64,000 nucleotides of DNA from Parasalinivibrio latis (GCF_036825535.1 NZ_CP098813.1:682001-746000), one strand, 5' to 3'; counted from the stretch's first letter, positions 16,788-25,709 are shown. The notes: a model not told the origin generated them from the sequence alone. Numbers and translations: made by a program.

Positions 16788-17642
16788 CTATGAGTGGCGA
16801 CGGCGGTACTCGCTGGGAGGCATACCGAAACTGCGAGTAAAGGCAGAGGTCAGGCCGCTTTGACTGGCAAAACCACAGCTGTCAGCGATTTGGGAGAAGG
16901 TTAACTCGCCTTCCTTGATAAGTTCACGAGCCATTTTCAGACGGCGGTCCAGAACAAATTGGTGGGGTGTAATACCAGTTTGTTGTTTGAACAGGTAATG
17001 GAACTGACTTTCCCCAAGGAAGCATTGGCCAGCAAGCTGGGCGACAGAAATTTTTCGGTTCAGGTGTTGCAGTATATAACGTTCAACCACATCCAGATCC
17101 AGCCGTTGTCCCCGGTGAAAGACCGTTGATGGGTTACGAAAGTGCCGCTGCATCACACACAGGATAGTATCTGCACTCGCCCGAGCCAGCAGAGGATCAT
17201 CCGGACTGGCAAGCATTTCCGCACTCAGGGCCCTCACCAACAACTCCCCCTGGCTGTCAAGGTTGAAGTAGACCTGCTGCTCAAACATCGCATCCATCCT
17301 GGTATGCCAGTCATGGTTTGCTTCGTCGATAGGAAGATTGATCACCAGAATCTGGTTGTTACCCATACCTACATATGCGTGATCTGAATTTGAGGACACA
17401 AGGCATCCCTGTCCGGGGCCTACCAGACTGCCATACCCCTGAACATCAAATTCTGACTGGCCGCGCAAGCCTATAACTACCTGGTGGTATTGATGGGCAT
17501 GGTGGTGTTGCTCCTCAGGGAGCGTGATAACTTCGGATGCAGGTACCTTCTCGGGCATAAAACTTCCTTGTGGATACCAGTTCAGAGCAGAAAAGTTCCC
17601 GGAAACATGATCAAGAGTGGTGTTTTCTACGGGCTTTGTCAA
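16788..17642 (-). CDS. putR: AraC-family regulator, probable PutR
   Basis: 284 residues: an N-terminal cupin-like sensor domain with a His-rich segment (EEQHHHAHQYHQVVIGL) and a C-terminal AraC double helix-turn-helix (about 185-284) with LAGQCFLGESQFHYLFKQQ and ending GFASQSGLTSAFTRSFGMPPSEYRRR. Its place directly upstream of putA matches PutR, the AraC-type proline-responsive activator of putAP in Vibrio. The start is TTG at 17642, without a strong ribosome-binding site; an ATG 28 codons in is possible but would cut the sensor domain. An RctB-type iteron lies inside the first codons (17601-17613). Confidence 0.8.
   Translation of the reverse strand: MTKPVENTTLDHVSGNFSALNWYPQGSFMPEKVPASEVITLPEEQHHHAHQYHQVVIGLRGQSEFDVQGYGSLVGPGQGCLVSSNSDHAYVGMGNNQILVINLPIDEANHDWHTRMDAMFEQQVYFNLDSQGELLVRALSAEMLASPDDPLLARASADTILCVMQRHFRNPSTVFHRGQRLDLDVVERYILQHLNRKISVAQLAGQCFLGESQFHYLFKQQTGITPHQFVLDRRLKMARELIKEGELTFSQIADSCGFASQSGLTSAFTRSFGMPPSEYRRRHS
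17601..17613 (-). repeat. RctB-type iteron inside the 5' end of putR
   Basis: GGAAACATGATCA on the plus strand is the complement of TGATCATGTTTCC, a full match to the origin iteron consensus TGATCATnnTTCC/TTTC. It is inverted relative to the cluster at 17767-17818. Confidence 0.6.
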
Positions 17643-17766
17643 TTGAACGATAAATAATTCCCTTCACCATGGCAGCGGACCTTAAAAAATGCTGGATTCA
17701 GCGACTTGCATCACACAGGATGAGCATAAATCAGGCAATAAAATCGATCTTTTCAAGGATCACTCA

Positions 17767-17818
17767 TGATCATTGTTCCGAAGTGCGTTTGATCAGTGTT
17801 CACCTTGATCATCTTTCC
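17767..17818 (+). repeat. Cluster of three RctB-type iterons outside the origin
   Basis: TGATCATTGTTCC (17767), TGATCAGTGTTCA (17790) and TGATCATCTTTCC (17806) lie in the putR-vqmR gap. The first two are 23 bp apart, the same period as the origin array. The third, with flanks (CTTGATCATCTTTCCG), is identical over 16 bases to a copy in the origin region at 34629. The gap has no gene. An RctB-binding locus away from the origin is known in V. cholerae; this is a candidate equivalent. Confidence 0.65.
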
Positions 17819-17983
17819 GAATTTTGTGATTTATCAGCGCATCGTTCCGGGAACCGAAAGAATAATGTAACAATTATATACATTTCTTTCATATCTTGAA
17901 CCAATACCACAGTACTCGTATGGTCTTGAAATTTAATGGGAAGTAGGAGCATTTATGTGAAATACATTACATATTATAAAGAT

Positions 17984-18034
17984 AGGGGAATTCCCCCCTA
18001 CTTACAGTATCAACATTGCGATATAGTGATTTCG
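17984..18034 (+). promoter_or_regulatory. VqmA operator and vqmR promoter
   Basis: AGGGGAATTCCCCCCT (17984-17999) is a near-perfect inverted repeat with the G-run/C-run form of the VqmA-binding site of Vibrio. It is followed by a likely -10 TATAGT at 18022-18027, with only a poor -35, which is typical of an activator-dependent promoter. Transcription would begin near 18034. Confidence 0.8.
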
Positions 18035-18215
18035 TGGTGCAAGGTCTGGTACCTTGTGCCTCTGGTCTATCGCAAGTGGACCATGTCAGAGAGTCGGTGT
18101 GGACGTACCCTCTAAACATCGCACTCCTTTGACACCTCTTCTACACGTCGTACAGGATTGTGCTCTCAATGAGCCGATATTCTGGTTTGCGCTGGCTGGT
18201 CCAGCGCTTTTTTTT
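18034..18215 (+). ncRNA. vqmR: VqmR small regulatory RNA
   Basis: About 180 nt between the VqmA operator and a strong terminator, directly upstream of vqmA as in Vibrio cholerae. The 5' end forms a 10-bp stem (GGUGCAAGGU with ACCUUGUGCC, two G-U pairs). The 3' end is a GCGCTGG/CCAGCGC hairpin with eight T. VqmR is an Hfq-dependent base-pairing sRNA that represses biofilm and other mRNAs when VqmA is activated by the autoinducer DPO. The 5' end is inferred from promoter position; the length is somewhat greater than in V. cholerae. Confidence 0.8.
18189..18215 (+). terminator. vqmR terminator
   Basis: GCGCTGG (18189-18195) pairs with CCAGCGC (18201-18207) over a 5-nt loop, followed by eight T. 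Confidence 0.9.
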
Positions 18216-18287
18216 ATACCGATATCTCCCCAAACGTGTCATTTTCTCATACAATTCCCCTGCTTATAACGCAAAATAATAAGAAAA

Positions 18288-19004
18288 ATGGACAACCATA
18301 CATATCCTTCTTGCAGGGAACTTTCGCTCTTTGATCAGTTGCCAGGTTGCTGGGGATGTAAAGACCGTGATTCGGTCTTTGTCCATGTGAACCAAGAGTA
18401 TGCCGAACTCATTGGGATTCCACATCCGGAAGACTGTATTGGCCTGAACTACGGGGATCTTCCGGACCCCTTAGGACAGTTTGCCAATACCTTTCAAGAG
18501 CAGGACAGGTATGTTCTAAAAACCGGCCGCAGGTTGAGTGTTCTTAATGTTCATCCCTATTCGGATGGCGTTTGGCGTGCTCACCTGGTTACAAAAGCCC
18601 CGTGGCGAGACAGTCAAGGCAACATGTTGGGCACCCTATTCTTCGCACAGCAACTGAAAGACGCTGCTGTTTTGGAGGCTGGGTACCAAATTTTCCGAGC
18701 CATGCATTTCCCCGACTGTTCGTCATATTCAATCAGCTCGGTGTGTTCGCACAGGGAGCTTTCATTGAGCCCGAGGGAATCTGAGGCACTTTTTCTGATG
18801 CTTTATGGGAAAAAGCCACAGTTTATCGCCAACGTCTTAGGCGTTACGGTTAAAACCTTCGAGAACTATGTCTGCAAACTGCGTGTGAAGTTTTCTGCCT
18901 CCAGCAAATCGGAGCTGATTGAGAAAGCCATTGATGCCGGATTTGGCTCTCACATTCCTTCCTCACTGTTTAAAAAACAGCTATCGGTCATTTTAAAAGC
19001 TTAA
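18288..19004 (+). CDS. vqmA: VqmA quorum-sensing transcription factor (DPO receptor)
   Basis: 238 residues: an N-terminal PAS domain (about 10-120) that binds the autoinducer 3,5-dimethylpyrazin-2-ol in Vibrio, and a C-terminal LuxR-type helix-turn-helix (about 160-225; LSPRESEALFLMLYGKKP, VKTFENYVCKLRVKF). Segments QLPGCWGCKDRDSVFV and KAPWRDSQGNMLGTLFF correspond closely to V. cholerae VqmA. It activates vqmR at the palindrome upstream. The ribosome-binding site is weak. The downstream neighbour pdxH converges on it, as in V. cholerae. Confidence 0.93.
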   Translation: MDNHTYPSCRELSLFDQLPGCWGCKDRDSVFVHVNQEYAELIGIPHPEDCIGLNYGDLPDPLGQFANTFQEQDRYVLKTGRRLSVLNVHPYSDGVWRAHLVTKAPWRDSQGNMLGTLFFAQQLKDAAVLEAGYQIFRAMHFPDCSSYSISSVCSHRELSLSPRESEALFLMLYGKKPQFIANVLGVTVKTFENYVCKLRVKFSASSKSELIEKAIDAGFGSHIPSSLFKKQLSVILKA

Positions 19005-19007
19005 AAA

Positions 19008-19029
19008 AAGCCCCCTTCCTGGGGGCTTC
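19008..19029. terminator. Terminator between vqmA and pdxH
   Basis: AAGCCCCC pairs with GGGGGCTT over TTCCT between convergent genes; the A-run on the left gives a U-tract on the minus strand, so it mainly serves pdxH. Confidence 0.85.
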
Positions 19030-19053
19030 TCCTGAATGACAGATCCCACGTGA

Positions 19054-19695
19054 TCACGGAGCCAGGCGCTCGATTTCCCACTCTCCCTGACCATTTTCAC
19101 CCGTATAAATAAACCTGTCGTGGAGGCGATGTTCGCCCCCTTGCCAGAACTCCATTGAATTCACTTTCACCCGGAACCCACCCCAGAATGTCGGCAGCGG
19201 AACCTCTCCTTTGGAAAACTTCTGTTTAAGTTCCAGAAATTTACCTTCCAACGCTGCTTTTGCAGAAAGACGGCTGCTCTGGTGGGATGCCCAGGCAGCG
19301 ATCTGGCTCTCTTTTGGACGGGAGGAAAAATACTTCATCACTTCCAAGGTCCCTAATTTCTCAGCAGTTCCGGTGATGTGTACCTGTCGCTCAAGGAAAT
19401 GCCATGGGAAATGAAGGCTGATTTTATTGTTTTCTTTCAGCTGACCGGCCTTGCGACTGCCAAGGTTGGTATAAAACACAAAACCGTCATGATCATAGTG
19501 CTTTAGCAGGACGATACGCTGAAAAGGCTGACCGTCGCTGTCAACCGTTGCAATTGTCATGGCAGTAGGATCAGGCAATTTTGCCTCTATGGCTTGCTGC
19601 ATCCATTTATCAAAAAGGGTTAACGGATCGGCTGGGAGATCCTTTCGCCTTAAACCACCTTGCGTATATTCTCTTCGAATATCATAGAGATCCAT
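19054..19695 (-). CDS. pdxH: Pyridoxamine 5'-phosphate oxidase
   Basis: 213 residues, the usual length. FMN- and substrate-binding segments are visible: RREYTQGGLRRKDLPADP, TVDSDGQPFQRIVLLKHYD, FYTNLGSRKAGQL, HFPWHFLERQVHITG, and the C-terminal FWGGFRVKVNSMEFWQGGEHRLHDR. The enzyme makes pyridoxal phosphate from pyridoxamine or pyridoxine phosphate with O2 in the cytosol. GGGAGG lies upstream of the ATG. It is monocistronic, divergent from the sensor kinase gene. Confidence 0.96.
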   Translation of the reverse strand: MDLYDIRREYTQGGLRRKDLPADPLTLFDKWMQQAIEAKLPDPTAMTIATVDSDGQPFQRIVLLKHYDHDGFVFYTNLGSRKAGQLKENNKISLHFPWHFLERQVHITGTAEKLGTLEVMKYFSSRPKESQIAAWASHQSSRLSAKAALEGKFLELKQKFSKGEVPLPTFWGGFRVKVNSMEFWQGGEHRLHDRFIYTGENGQGEWEIERLAP

Positions 19696-19851
19696 CGTAG
19701 CCTCCCGGAAAAAGCGTCTTTATTCTGCTCAGCACCAACAAGAGAAATTCTGTTAGCAGAAAGTATGATTTCCGGCTCATTTTGCGTGCAGCCAAATGGA
19801 ATGACAACCCTTGCCTGTCATAATAAGCAGGTAATGAAAAAGGAGTGTACA

Positions 19852-21654
19852 TTGCGCAAGTCCCGTTTAATTGCCGGCGCAGTAATAGTTGGCCTCGTTT
19901 TAACGGCAGCAGTGGGAACGGTGACTTACCACCAAACCAGCCAGTTGCAAATCAGTAAAATTGCCGATGATGTTGAACGCCTGGAAGAAAAAATTCTGGC
20001 GGAGCTTGGCCGTTTCAGCGAAATACCTGAACTGCTTTCAACGGATCCCCGCCTTCTCCGCGTACTTAGAGTTCCCAGCAACGCCATGCTTGCCAGAGAT
20101 ACCAACCTTCTACTGAAGGACTGGGCAGAGCGACTCGATGCCGACACGCTTTACCTCCTGGATAAAGATGGCACCACATTAGCTTCAAGTAACTATGACA
20201 AACCTTACAGTTTCGTTGGAGAGAACTATAACTATCGCCCCTACTACCAACAGGCTATTGCTGGCCAGATTGGCCGCTATTATGCGTTGGGTTCCCGCTC
20301 AGACAAACGGGGGTACTATTTTTCTGCACCCGTTTATGACAAGGGTGAGATAACAGGCGTCATTACACTTAAAGTGGACCTTTCCATCATTGAACAGGTT
20401 TGGAAATACCAGTCATACGATTATGCGATTACCGATCAGCTCGGTGTTGTTTTTTACAGCTCCAGAGGAAACTGGCTCTTCCAGTCGCTGGTACAATTAA
20501 CCCCCGCGCAGAAAGACGCGATACATTCGTCGCGCCGGTATGGCGACACGCCACTTAATTACCTCAGCGCGGAAACCTCACTGGAAAATCTGTTAGGCAA
20601 CCACCAGTTGTCACTGGGACTGAACACCTACCGTCGTGAACCAATGCTCGCCTCTTCGCGTGCTGCTGAAGGTGCAGGATGGGTTTTAGTTGGGTTTACA
20701 CCCACATCGACGATCTATGGCACCGTGGTTGGTGTATCCGCTTTGTTTGCCACATTTTATGCCCTGGTTGCCCTGGTTGGCCTGAGTATCACCCAGACAA
20801 TCGTCGCCAAACGCCGTCTGGCCGATCTGAATAACCAACTGGAGAACCAAGTAGCCGAAAGGACGCGATCCCTTCAGAATGCCAACCAGAGGCTCAGAAT
20901 CACCCTCGAGCAATACGACCAGACGCAACAAGTTTTGAAGTCTACGGAAGACGAGCTTATCCAGGCCGCAAAACTGGCAATGTTGGGGGAACTTTCAGCC
21001 AGCATAAACCATGAAATCAACCAGCCGCTGGCCGCCATGAGAACGTATGCCGAAAACGGGATTAAAGCGATGTCCCGGCAAAAGTACGATCTGGTTGAAG
21101 AAAACCTGAAGGAAATTGTCCGGCTCAACACCATGGTGACGGAAATTATCGCCCGGTTTAAGGTATTTGCCCGCAAATCCCACCAGGCTTCTTCAGCAAG
21201 TGCCCAGCTTCATGATGTTGTTGTTTCGGCAATAAACCTTACCAAAGCCAATATGCTCAAACACGGTATCATCATCAAGGTTGAACCTATCCCGCAGCAA
21301 TGCCACGTTTATGCAGATGCCGTACAGCTTGAACAGGTTATTATCAACCTGCTGACCAATGCTATCCATGTGCTTTCAGACACACCATCCCCGCAACTTG
21401 GGATATATACCTCTATACACAAGGATTCTGTCTCCATCCATGTTTGGGATAACGGACCAGGCATTGATAACGACATGAAAAAACAAATTTTCAATCCTTT
21501 CTTCACGACCAGACCGGATGGGCTGGGGCTAGGTCTTACGATCTCGCGCCGGATCCTGGACGCATTTTCCGGTTCGTTACGCGTTGCAGACCACCTAAAC
21601 GGTGGCGCGGAATTTATCGTGACCATTCCCGGCCATTATGAGGAATCAGTATGA
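19852..21654 (+). CDS. dctB: DctB-type sensor histidine kinase
   Basis: 600 residues from a TTG at 19852, chosen because AAGGAG lies 6 nt before it; an ATG at 19834 is the alternative. It has an N-terminal membrane helix (about 6-26), a periplasmic double-Cache-like sensor (YRPYYQQAIAGQIGRYYALG), a second membrane helix (about 285-310), a coiled coil, the phosphorylated His in SASINHEINQPLAAM, and an ATP-binding domain (NLLTNAIHVL, WDNGPGID, GLGLGLTISRRI). This is the DctB family, which senses C4-dicarboxylates. It overlaps the regulator gene by 4 bp. No dicarboxylate transporter is adjacent, so the ligand is uncertain. Confidence 0.88.
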   Translation: MRKSRLIAGAVIVGLVLTAAVGTVTYHQTSQLQISKIADDVERLEEKILAELGRFSEIPELLSTDPRLLRVLRVPSNAMLARDTNLLLKDWAERLDADTLYLLDKDGTTLASSNYDKPYSFVGENYNYRPYYQQAIAGQIGRYYALGSRSDKRGYYFSAPVYDKGEITGVITLKVDLSIIEQVWKYQSYDYAITDQLGVVFYSSRGNWLFQSLVQLTPAQKDAIHSSRRYGDTPLNYLSAETSLENLLGNHQLSLGLNTYRREPMLASSRAAEGAGWVLVGFTPTSTIYGTVVGVSALFATFYALVALVGLSITQTIVAKRRLADLNNQLENQVAERTRSLQNANQRLRITLEQYDQTQQVLKSTEDELIQAAKLAMLGELSASINHEINQPLAAMRTYAENGIKAMSRQKYDLVEENLKEIVRLNTMVTEIIARFKVFARKSHQASSASAQLHDVVVSAINLTKANMLKHGIIIKVEPIPQQCHVYADAVQLEQVIINLLTNAIHVLSDTPSPQLGIYTSIHKDSVSIHVWDNGPGIDNDMKKQIFNPFFTTRPDGLGLGLTISRRILDAFSGSLRVADHLNGGAEFIVTIPGHYEESV

Positions 21655-22955
21655 CCCGAAACGTCATTTTTATTGATGATGAGCGGAGTATCCGCCACTC
21701 CCTCTCCCAAACCCTGGAACTGGAAGATTACGACGTTCAGGCCTTTGCTTCCGCCAAGGATGCGCTAACGGAGTTGGGAAGCTTATATGACGGTGTCATT
21801 ATCACTGACATCAACATGCCGGGAATTGACGGCATAGAATTCCTCCGCCGCGCATTGGTAATAGATGACGAGTTTCAGGTCATTGTCCTCACCGGGCACG
21901 GAGATATTTCGACCGCAGTAGAAGCAATGCGGCTTGGCGCCTACGATTTCCTTGAGAAGCCGTTTTCGACCGATCACCTTTTAGACGTTGTAAAACGTGC
22001 AGCAGACAAGCGCCAGTTAATTCTTGAAAACAGGGAACTCCGTGATGAACTGGCCGCACAAAGCAGCCCCGGTCCGCGTATCTTGGGCAATGACCCGTCA
22101 ATCAAGCAACTCAGGCGTGTGCTTACCCATCTGAAAACCGGTTCCTCTTCCATCCATTTCCATGGCGAGCCGGGTACAGGCCGGTCTCTGGCAGCACGTT
22201 TTTTCCATGACCACAGCAGTTCTGCTGCAAGCCCATTTGTCAAAATCAATTGCCAGTCAGTCAGCTCCCATGCTCTCGAAAATGACCTTTTTGCCGGTGT
22301 CGCAAGCAGCAATAACCTATTCAGTGCCTCACAAGGCGGCACACTGTTTCTTGCGGATATAGATAAACTGACAGCGCAGAACCAGTCAGCATTGCTCCAA
22401 CAATTAAAGAGCCACAGACAAAAAGACTCTCTGTCCTGCAGGATCCTGTCATCAGGTGAAAGCGACCTGAAACTTCAGGCTGACAAGGGGCTGTTCAATA
22501 CTGAGCTGTTCGACTTCATCGACTTTGTACCAATTCACCTTCCCCCGTTGCGAGAGCGGAAAGAGGATATTCTCACGCTCTACAACAATTTCACCCGGAC
22601 AGTGGCTTCCCGGTACGGGCTCGTTGTCCCCCACATTCCACCAGAACTCGAATCTCAACTTATTGCTCACCGCTGGGGAGGAAATGTCCGGGAACTTCGT
22701 AACGTCGCAGAAAGGCATATATTGCTTGGGGAAACATTCAACCGGGAACACGCAACAGCAATGACAGATCTCCCGGCAGAAACCACCCTCGCTGATCGCG
22801 TATCGCAGTTTGAATATACAGTTTTACGGGATGCCCTCACCCGGCATGGAGGCCGTTTGAAAGAAGTTCAGGAAGAACTCGGTCTGGCAAGGAAGACGCT
22901 CTACGACAAAATGAGAAAGCACTGTCTCGAAAAAGAGGATTTCAAAATTCAATAA
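21651..22955 (+). CDS. dctD: DctD-like response regulator with degenerate AAA+ domain
   Basis: 434 residues: receiver domain with phosphoacceptor Asp53 (IITDINMPG) and LEKPF, an AAA+ domain (about 142-370), and a Fis-type helix-turn-helix (about 390-430; GRLKEVQEELGLARKTLYDKM). The ATPase is unusual. Walker A reads GEPGTGRS (172-179) with Arg for Lys, Walker B reads GGTLFLADID instead of LFLDEI, and the GAFTGA sigma-54 contact loop expected near 213-220 is absent (FAGVASSN). It therefore probably cannot remodel sigma-54 polymerase and may act as a simple DNA-binding regulator. It is coupled to dctB by ATGA overlap. Confidence 0.85.
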   Translation: MTRNVIFIDDERSIRHSLSQTLELEDYDVQAFASAKDALTELGSLYDGVIITDINMPGIDGIEFLRRALVIDDEFQVIVLTGHGDISTAVEAMRLGAYDFLEKPFSTDHLLDVVKRAADKRQLILENRELRDELAAQSSPGPRILGNDPSIKQLRRVLTHLKTGSSSIHFHGEPGTGRSLAARFFHDHSSSAASPFVKINCQSVSSHALENDLFAGVASSNNLFSASQGGTLFLADIDKLTAQNQSALLQQLKSHRQKDSLSCRILSSGESDLKLQADKGLFNTELFDFIDFVPIHLPPLRERKEDILTLYNNFTRTVASRYGLVVPHIPPELESQLIAHRWGGNVRELRNVAERHILLGETFNREHATAMTDLPAETTLADRVSQFEYTVLRDALTRHGGRLKEVQEELGLARKTLYDKMRKHCLEKEDFKIQ

Positions 22956-23105
22956 ATTCCATCGTAATTTCGTGCCTGATAGCATTGCAGATGTATATAA
23001 TTTGACATCTTCGAACAATCTTTGAGACAACATTGAAATCGTTTCCTGACAAACACCTGATGGAGTACACGTTGCTGGCTCATACATGGAACAGTAAGGG
23101 GCATC

Positions 23106-23792
23106 ATGGGTAAACCCCGGTACATTAAATCACTACTTTTCACGGCAATTTTGACTGCGGTATCTGCAGCCGGGATTGCCATGACAAGTACTGAATTGCG
23201 CTGGGTAGCAAAAGTCGAGAAGGTTTACGGTGCGCGTGCAGGTAAACGGGTGACAGCGTGGCGTCATATCGTTGATTCATCCAGTAACCTGAGCGAAAAA
23301 GAAAAGCTGGAAAAAATAAATACTTTCTTCAACCAACTTTATTTCGTCAATGACATCGATCTTTGGGGTAAGAAAGACTACTGGGCCACACCACTGGAAT
23401 TTCTCGGCAGCAATGCCGGGGATTGTGAGGACTTCAGTATCGCCAAGTATTACTCCCTCAGGGAGTTAGGCATTGACGACAAAAAACTTCGCCTGGTTTA
23501 TGTAAAGGCTTTATCACTGAACCAGTTCCATATGGTTGTCGCTTATTACCCCACGCCATCTTCAGTTCCTTTGCTTCTCGACAATATCGACCCTGAAATC
23601 AAACTCGCGTCGAAAAGACGAGACCTGGTGCCAATTTACAGCTTTAACGGTACTAAGCTGTGGCTCATTAAAGAACAAGGGGCCACTTCTCAACTTGCCG
23701 GCAACTCGAACAGACTGGGATTGTGGAATGACCTGCGCTCCCGTGTAGATAAATTGAAATTAAAGAAACCGGTCAGAAATTATGATGGATAA
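23106..23792 (+). CDS. lapG: LapG periplasmic cysteine protease
   Basis: 228 residues with an N-terminal export signal (YIKSLLFTAILTAVSAAGIA) and the bacterial transglutaminase-like protease fold. The catalytic triad is visible: Cys107 (NAGDCEDFSIAKY), His142 (LNQFHMVVAYY) and Asp159 (LLLDNIDP); the His-Asp spacing of 17 equals that of Pseudomonas LapG. LapG cuts large RTX adhesins from the outer membrane and is held back by LapD when c-di-GMP is high. It is followed by lapD after 6 bp. No LapA-type adhesin gene is in the window. Confidence 0.92.
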   Translation: MGKPRYIKSLLFTAILTAVSAAGIAMTSTELRWVAKVEKVYGARAGKRVTAWRHIVDSSSNLSEKEKLEKINTFFNQLYFVNDIDLWGKKDYWATPLEFLGSNAGDCEDFSIAKYYSLRELGIDDKKLRLVYVKALSLNQFHMVVAYYPTPSSVPLLLDNIDPEIKLASKRRDLVPIYSFNGTKLWLIKEQGATSQLAGNSNRLGLWNDLRSRVDKLKLKKPVRNYDG

Positions 23793-23798
23793 CGCACT

Positions 23799-25709
23799 AT
23801 GACCCTTTATAGAAAGATACTTTTATGGATGCTTGCCATATTCATGACCCTAATGCTTGCTGTGTTCGGTGTGCAATTGAATACCACGCGGAATTTCCTG
23901 TTAACCCAGCAAAGCGCTGAGGTAAACAACACCGTAAACTCGATGGGTCTGGCACTGGCACCTTATCTGGAAAGCAATGACAAGATAGCATCCGAATCCG
24001 TCATCAATGCATTGTTTGATGGAGGGTATTACCAGAAAGTCCAACTCAAAATGTTGGCTGACAATTCAGAAATAGTACGAGAGTATCCGGTCAATTATGA
24101 CGGTATTCCCCACTGGTTCACTGACCTGAACCTGTTTCCTGCAATTGAGGAAAACCGCACGCTCACCAGCGGTTGGTTACAATTGGCCGAAGTCACCGTA
24201 GTTTCCCATCCAGGTTTTGCCTATCGGGAACTGTGGAAAGCCACAACACAGTTGGCCAGTTGGTTTGGCCTGACACTGCTGATCGCAGCACTCATTATCG
24301 CACTGCAACTAAAACATTCCCTCAGTCCTTTAAAAGTCATTACCCATCGTGCACGAGAGATAGCGAACAACCGCTTTGGCAACCCAATCGAACTCCCTAA
24401 AACAGCAGATCTTCGTACGGTTGTGCAAGCTATCAATAGCATGTCTACCAAACTTCAGCAGTACTTTGAGGCACAAGCTAAAGAAGCCGAAAAACTGCGC
24501 GAAAAAGCTTACCAAGATGCGGTATCGGGACTTGGTAACCGTAACTTCTTCATGGCGCAGCTACGTTCATGGGTACACGATGGAGGGGAAGGTGGTATTG
24601 CTCTCATTAAAGTGGAACAAATAGACAAGGCATATGATGACAAGGGTTTTGCGGAAGGTGACTCCTTGGTTGCTTCTATCGCAAACCGTATTAATACAAG
24701 CCTTTCCCTGTCTGAAGCCACTACAGCCAGGATTGGCCGCGATGAATTCGCCCTGATCCTGCCGGGTGTCACTGCCGATGACCTGAAACAGATTGGTTCA
24801 CTCTTGCTGGACACCTTACGCACACACGTTGAAGCGGATGTAGACGCACACCTGGCAATCGGTCTGGTCGCTAACGATAACCAAACCGACGTCGGCAAAC
24901 TGTTATCACAAGCAGACAATGCTTTGGCAATGGCGAAACAGAATCCGGCTCAGCCGCTTCATCTTATTCGCCATACTTCAAGCTCCAATGTAATGGGTAA
25001 AACCCAGTGGAAGACATTGGTGGAAGAAGCGATTTCAGAAGGCCTGTTTGTTTACAAATACCAGCCGGCAGTCGCTTCGGACCGCAGTCCGCTGCATCGG
25101 GAGGTGTTTACAGCCATTGAAAAGGGAGAACATTTTTACGGTGCAGGTCAGTTCCTTAACGCAATCGAGCAGTTAAAGATGGGCGAACATTTGGATCGCC
25201 ATGTAATCTCCCGCCTGCTGGTGATGCTGAATTCAGGGGAACTTGTTGGCCCGGTAGCAGTAAACCTGACAACAACCAGTTCAACCAGTGCTTCGTTCCT
25301 GCGCTGGCTGACCGAAAAATTGTCACACGCTAAAAACCTCAGTGGGCAGTTGTTGTTTGAGATTCCCGAATCAGTGTTCGTTTATCACCAAGACAACGCG
25401 AGCTTACTGGCCGACAGTATCGTGCGTCTCGGCTTTGGGTTTGGCGTGGATAACTACGGCCGTCACTTCGAGTCCCTGGACTACATCAAAGATTTCCAAC
25501 CGTCATATGTCAAAATTGACTTTGCTTATACGGCAGATATTAACGATGAAGACAAGCGCATGCTGCTTTCTTCCATCAGCCGCACTGCGAATAACCTTGG
25601 CATAACGACCATTGCGACACGAGTAGAAACAGAACAACAGCTTCAACAGCTTTCTGAACTCTACGTTGATGGTTTCCAAGGGTTTGTATTTGACAAGCAA
25701 AAATCCTGA
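23799..25709 (+). CDS. lapD: LapD c-di-GMP receptor controlling LapG
   Basis: 636 residues: N-terminal membrane helix, periplasmic output domain (about 25-150, containing the exposed GWLQLAEVTVVSHPG loop), second helix (about 152-172), HAMP, degenerate GGDEF (IGRDEFALIL in place of GGDEF) and degenerate EAL (REVFTAI in place of EAL). Both catalytic motifs are lost, as in LapD, so it should bind c-di-GMP rather than make or degrade it and recruit LapG at the periplasmic face. It is co-transcribed with lapG and followed by a terminator. Confidence 0.92.
   Translation: MTLYRKILLWMLAIFMTLMLAVFGVQLNTTRNFLLTQQSAEVNNTVNSMGLALAPYLESNDKIASESVINALFDGGYYQKVQLKMLADNSEIVREYPVNYDGIPHWFTDLNLFPAIEENRTLTSGWLQLAEVTVVSHPGFAYRELWKATTQLASWFGLTLLIAALIIALQLKHSLSPLKVITHRAREIANNRFGNPIELPKTADLRTVVQAINSMSTKLQQYFEAQAKEAEKLREKAYQDAVSGLGNRNFFMAQLRSWVHDGGEGGIALIKVEQIDKAYDDKGFAEGDSLVASIANRINTSLSLSEATTARIGRDEFALILPGVTADDLKQIGSLLLDTLRTHVEADVDAHLAIGLVANDNQTDVGKLLSQADNALAMAKQNPAQPLHLIRHTSSSNVMGKTQWKTLVEEAISEGLFVYKYQPAVASDRSPLHREVFTAIEKGEHFYGAGQFLNAIEQLKMGEHLDRHVISRLLVMLNSGELVGPVAVNLTTTSSTSASFLRWLTEKLSHAKNLSGQLLFEIPESVFVYHQDNASLLADSIVRLGFGFGVDNYGRHFESLDYIKDFQPSYVKIDFAYTADINDEDKRMLLSSISRTANNLGITTIATRVETEQQLQQLSELYVDGFQGFVFDKQKS

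Noticed and set aside
19493..19505. Iteron-like TGATCATAGTGCT within pdxH, and TGATCATAGTATC near 3197 in proX
   Set aside because: The 3' halves do not match the iteron consensus, and both lie within coding sequence with codons explained by the protein.
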